From the NCBI RefSeq assembly GCF_009663465.1, contig NZ_QXHU01000006.1, positions 119,018 through 169,157 of the forward strand: DNA of 50,140 nucleotides, written 5' to 3'. A program made the translations under genes and the position numbers. The notes under the pieces are model-generated. The model searched no databases. It was not told where the DNA came from and worked only from the letters and a program-made list of their open reading frames with translations. This DNA comes from Riemerella anatipestifer (lineage in GTDB: Bacteria > Bacteroidota > Bacteroidia > Flavobacteriales > Weeksellaceae). Below are positions 50,067-50,140 of the stretch, piece after piece. The stretch's first letter is position 1, and each line of letters starts with the position of its first letter.

Positions 50067-50140
50067 CGATCCGGACGGGGCTCGAACCCGCGACCACCTG
50101 CGTGACAGGCAGGTATTCTAACCAGCTGAACTACCGGATC
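50067..50140 (-). tRNA. tRNA-Asp (GUC)
   Basis: On the minus strand a 74-nt cloverleaf reaches the window's last base. The acceptor is GATCCGG/CCGGATC with discriminator G, the anticodon stem CCTGC/GCAGG and the loop CTGTCAC with anticodon GTC. CCA is not encoded. Confidence 0.93.

Overview
The window is AT-rich chromosomal DNA from a member of the Flavobacteriia. Supporting signs are promoters of the TTG-N17-21-TAnnTTTG type before many genes, secreted proteins with MKK...AQ signal peptides, SusC-like-era families such as DUF4374, FISUMP, DUF2807 and HU-like DNA-binding proteins, menaquinone genes, a PspC/PadR pair and two class I PPK2 kinases. The overall look fits the Weeksellaceae (Riemerella/Chryseobacterium-like), but that placement is inferred from protein style, not from a marker gene.

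Layout. 1-1900: a FISUMP surface-protein cassette on the + strand, followed by only the last ~37 codons of an HU-like DNA-binding gene. 2.1-4.1 kb: a minus-strand operon of acyltransferase, hotdog thioesterase and isochorismate synthase (menaquinone). 4.1-4.3 kb: a compact unit with its own promoter, a 21-codon ORF and a terminator (small RNA or peptide). 4.3-8.6 kb: PspC/PadR, L-serine dehydratase, alpha/beta hydrolase. 8.7-17.6 kb: a six-gene + strand operon (TonB receptor, DUF4374 lipoprotein, secreted ankyrin protein, DUF2271 protein with an ApbE acceptor motif, PepSY-flavodoxin-reductase fusion, ApbE) that reads as a siderophore/haem import and reduction system. 17.6-24.1 kb: YigZ, MTA/SAH nucleosidase, phosphate transport pair, a secreted protein, MetE. 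24.3-27.7 kb: the second, complete FISUMP cassette on the opposite strand, with a (TG)15 tract and nested palindrome in its long 5' leader. 27.8-50.1 kb: mainly housekeeping genes (DUF2807 protein, M20 dipeptidase, OmpA lipoprotein, methyltransferase, three tRNAs, shikimate kinase, Hsp15, phosphopantetheinyl transferase, FUSC protein, BlaI-type regulator, NUDIX, polyprenyl synthase, serine-palmitoyltransferase-type enzyme, PhnA-like protein, ABC ATPase, RecG, lipoamide dehydrogenase, two PPK2, tRNA-Asp), interrupted by one M61-like peptidase gene broken by two small indels.

How it fits together. The most distinctive system is the 8.7-17.6 kb operon. The outer membrane receptor and surface lipoprotein would capture an iron ligand. 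The inner-membrane fusion protein would take electrons from cytosolic NAD(P)H through FMN/FAD. ApbE would attach FMN to the DUF2271 protein, which could then reduce iron in the periplasm. This resembles the Bacteroides XusABC xenosiderophore system with an added flavinylated electron carrier. The second story is the pair of FISUMP cassettes in inverted orientation about 25 kb apart, sharing a conserved leader, one of them deleted at its 3' gene and the other carrying a slippage-prone dinucleotide repeat in its leader. No transposase, integrase, CRISPR array, rRNA or origin was seen.
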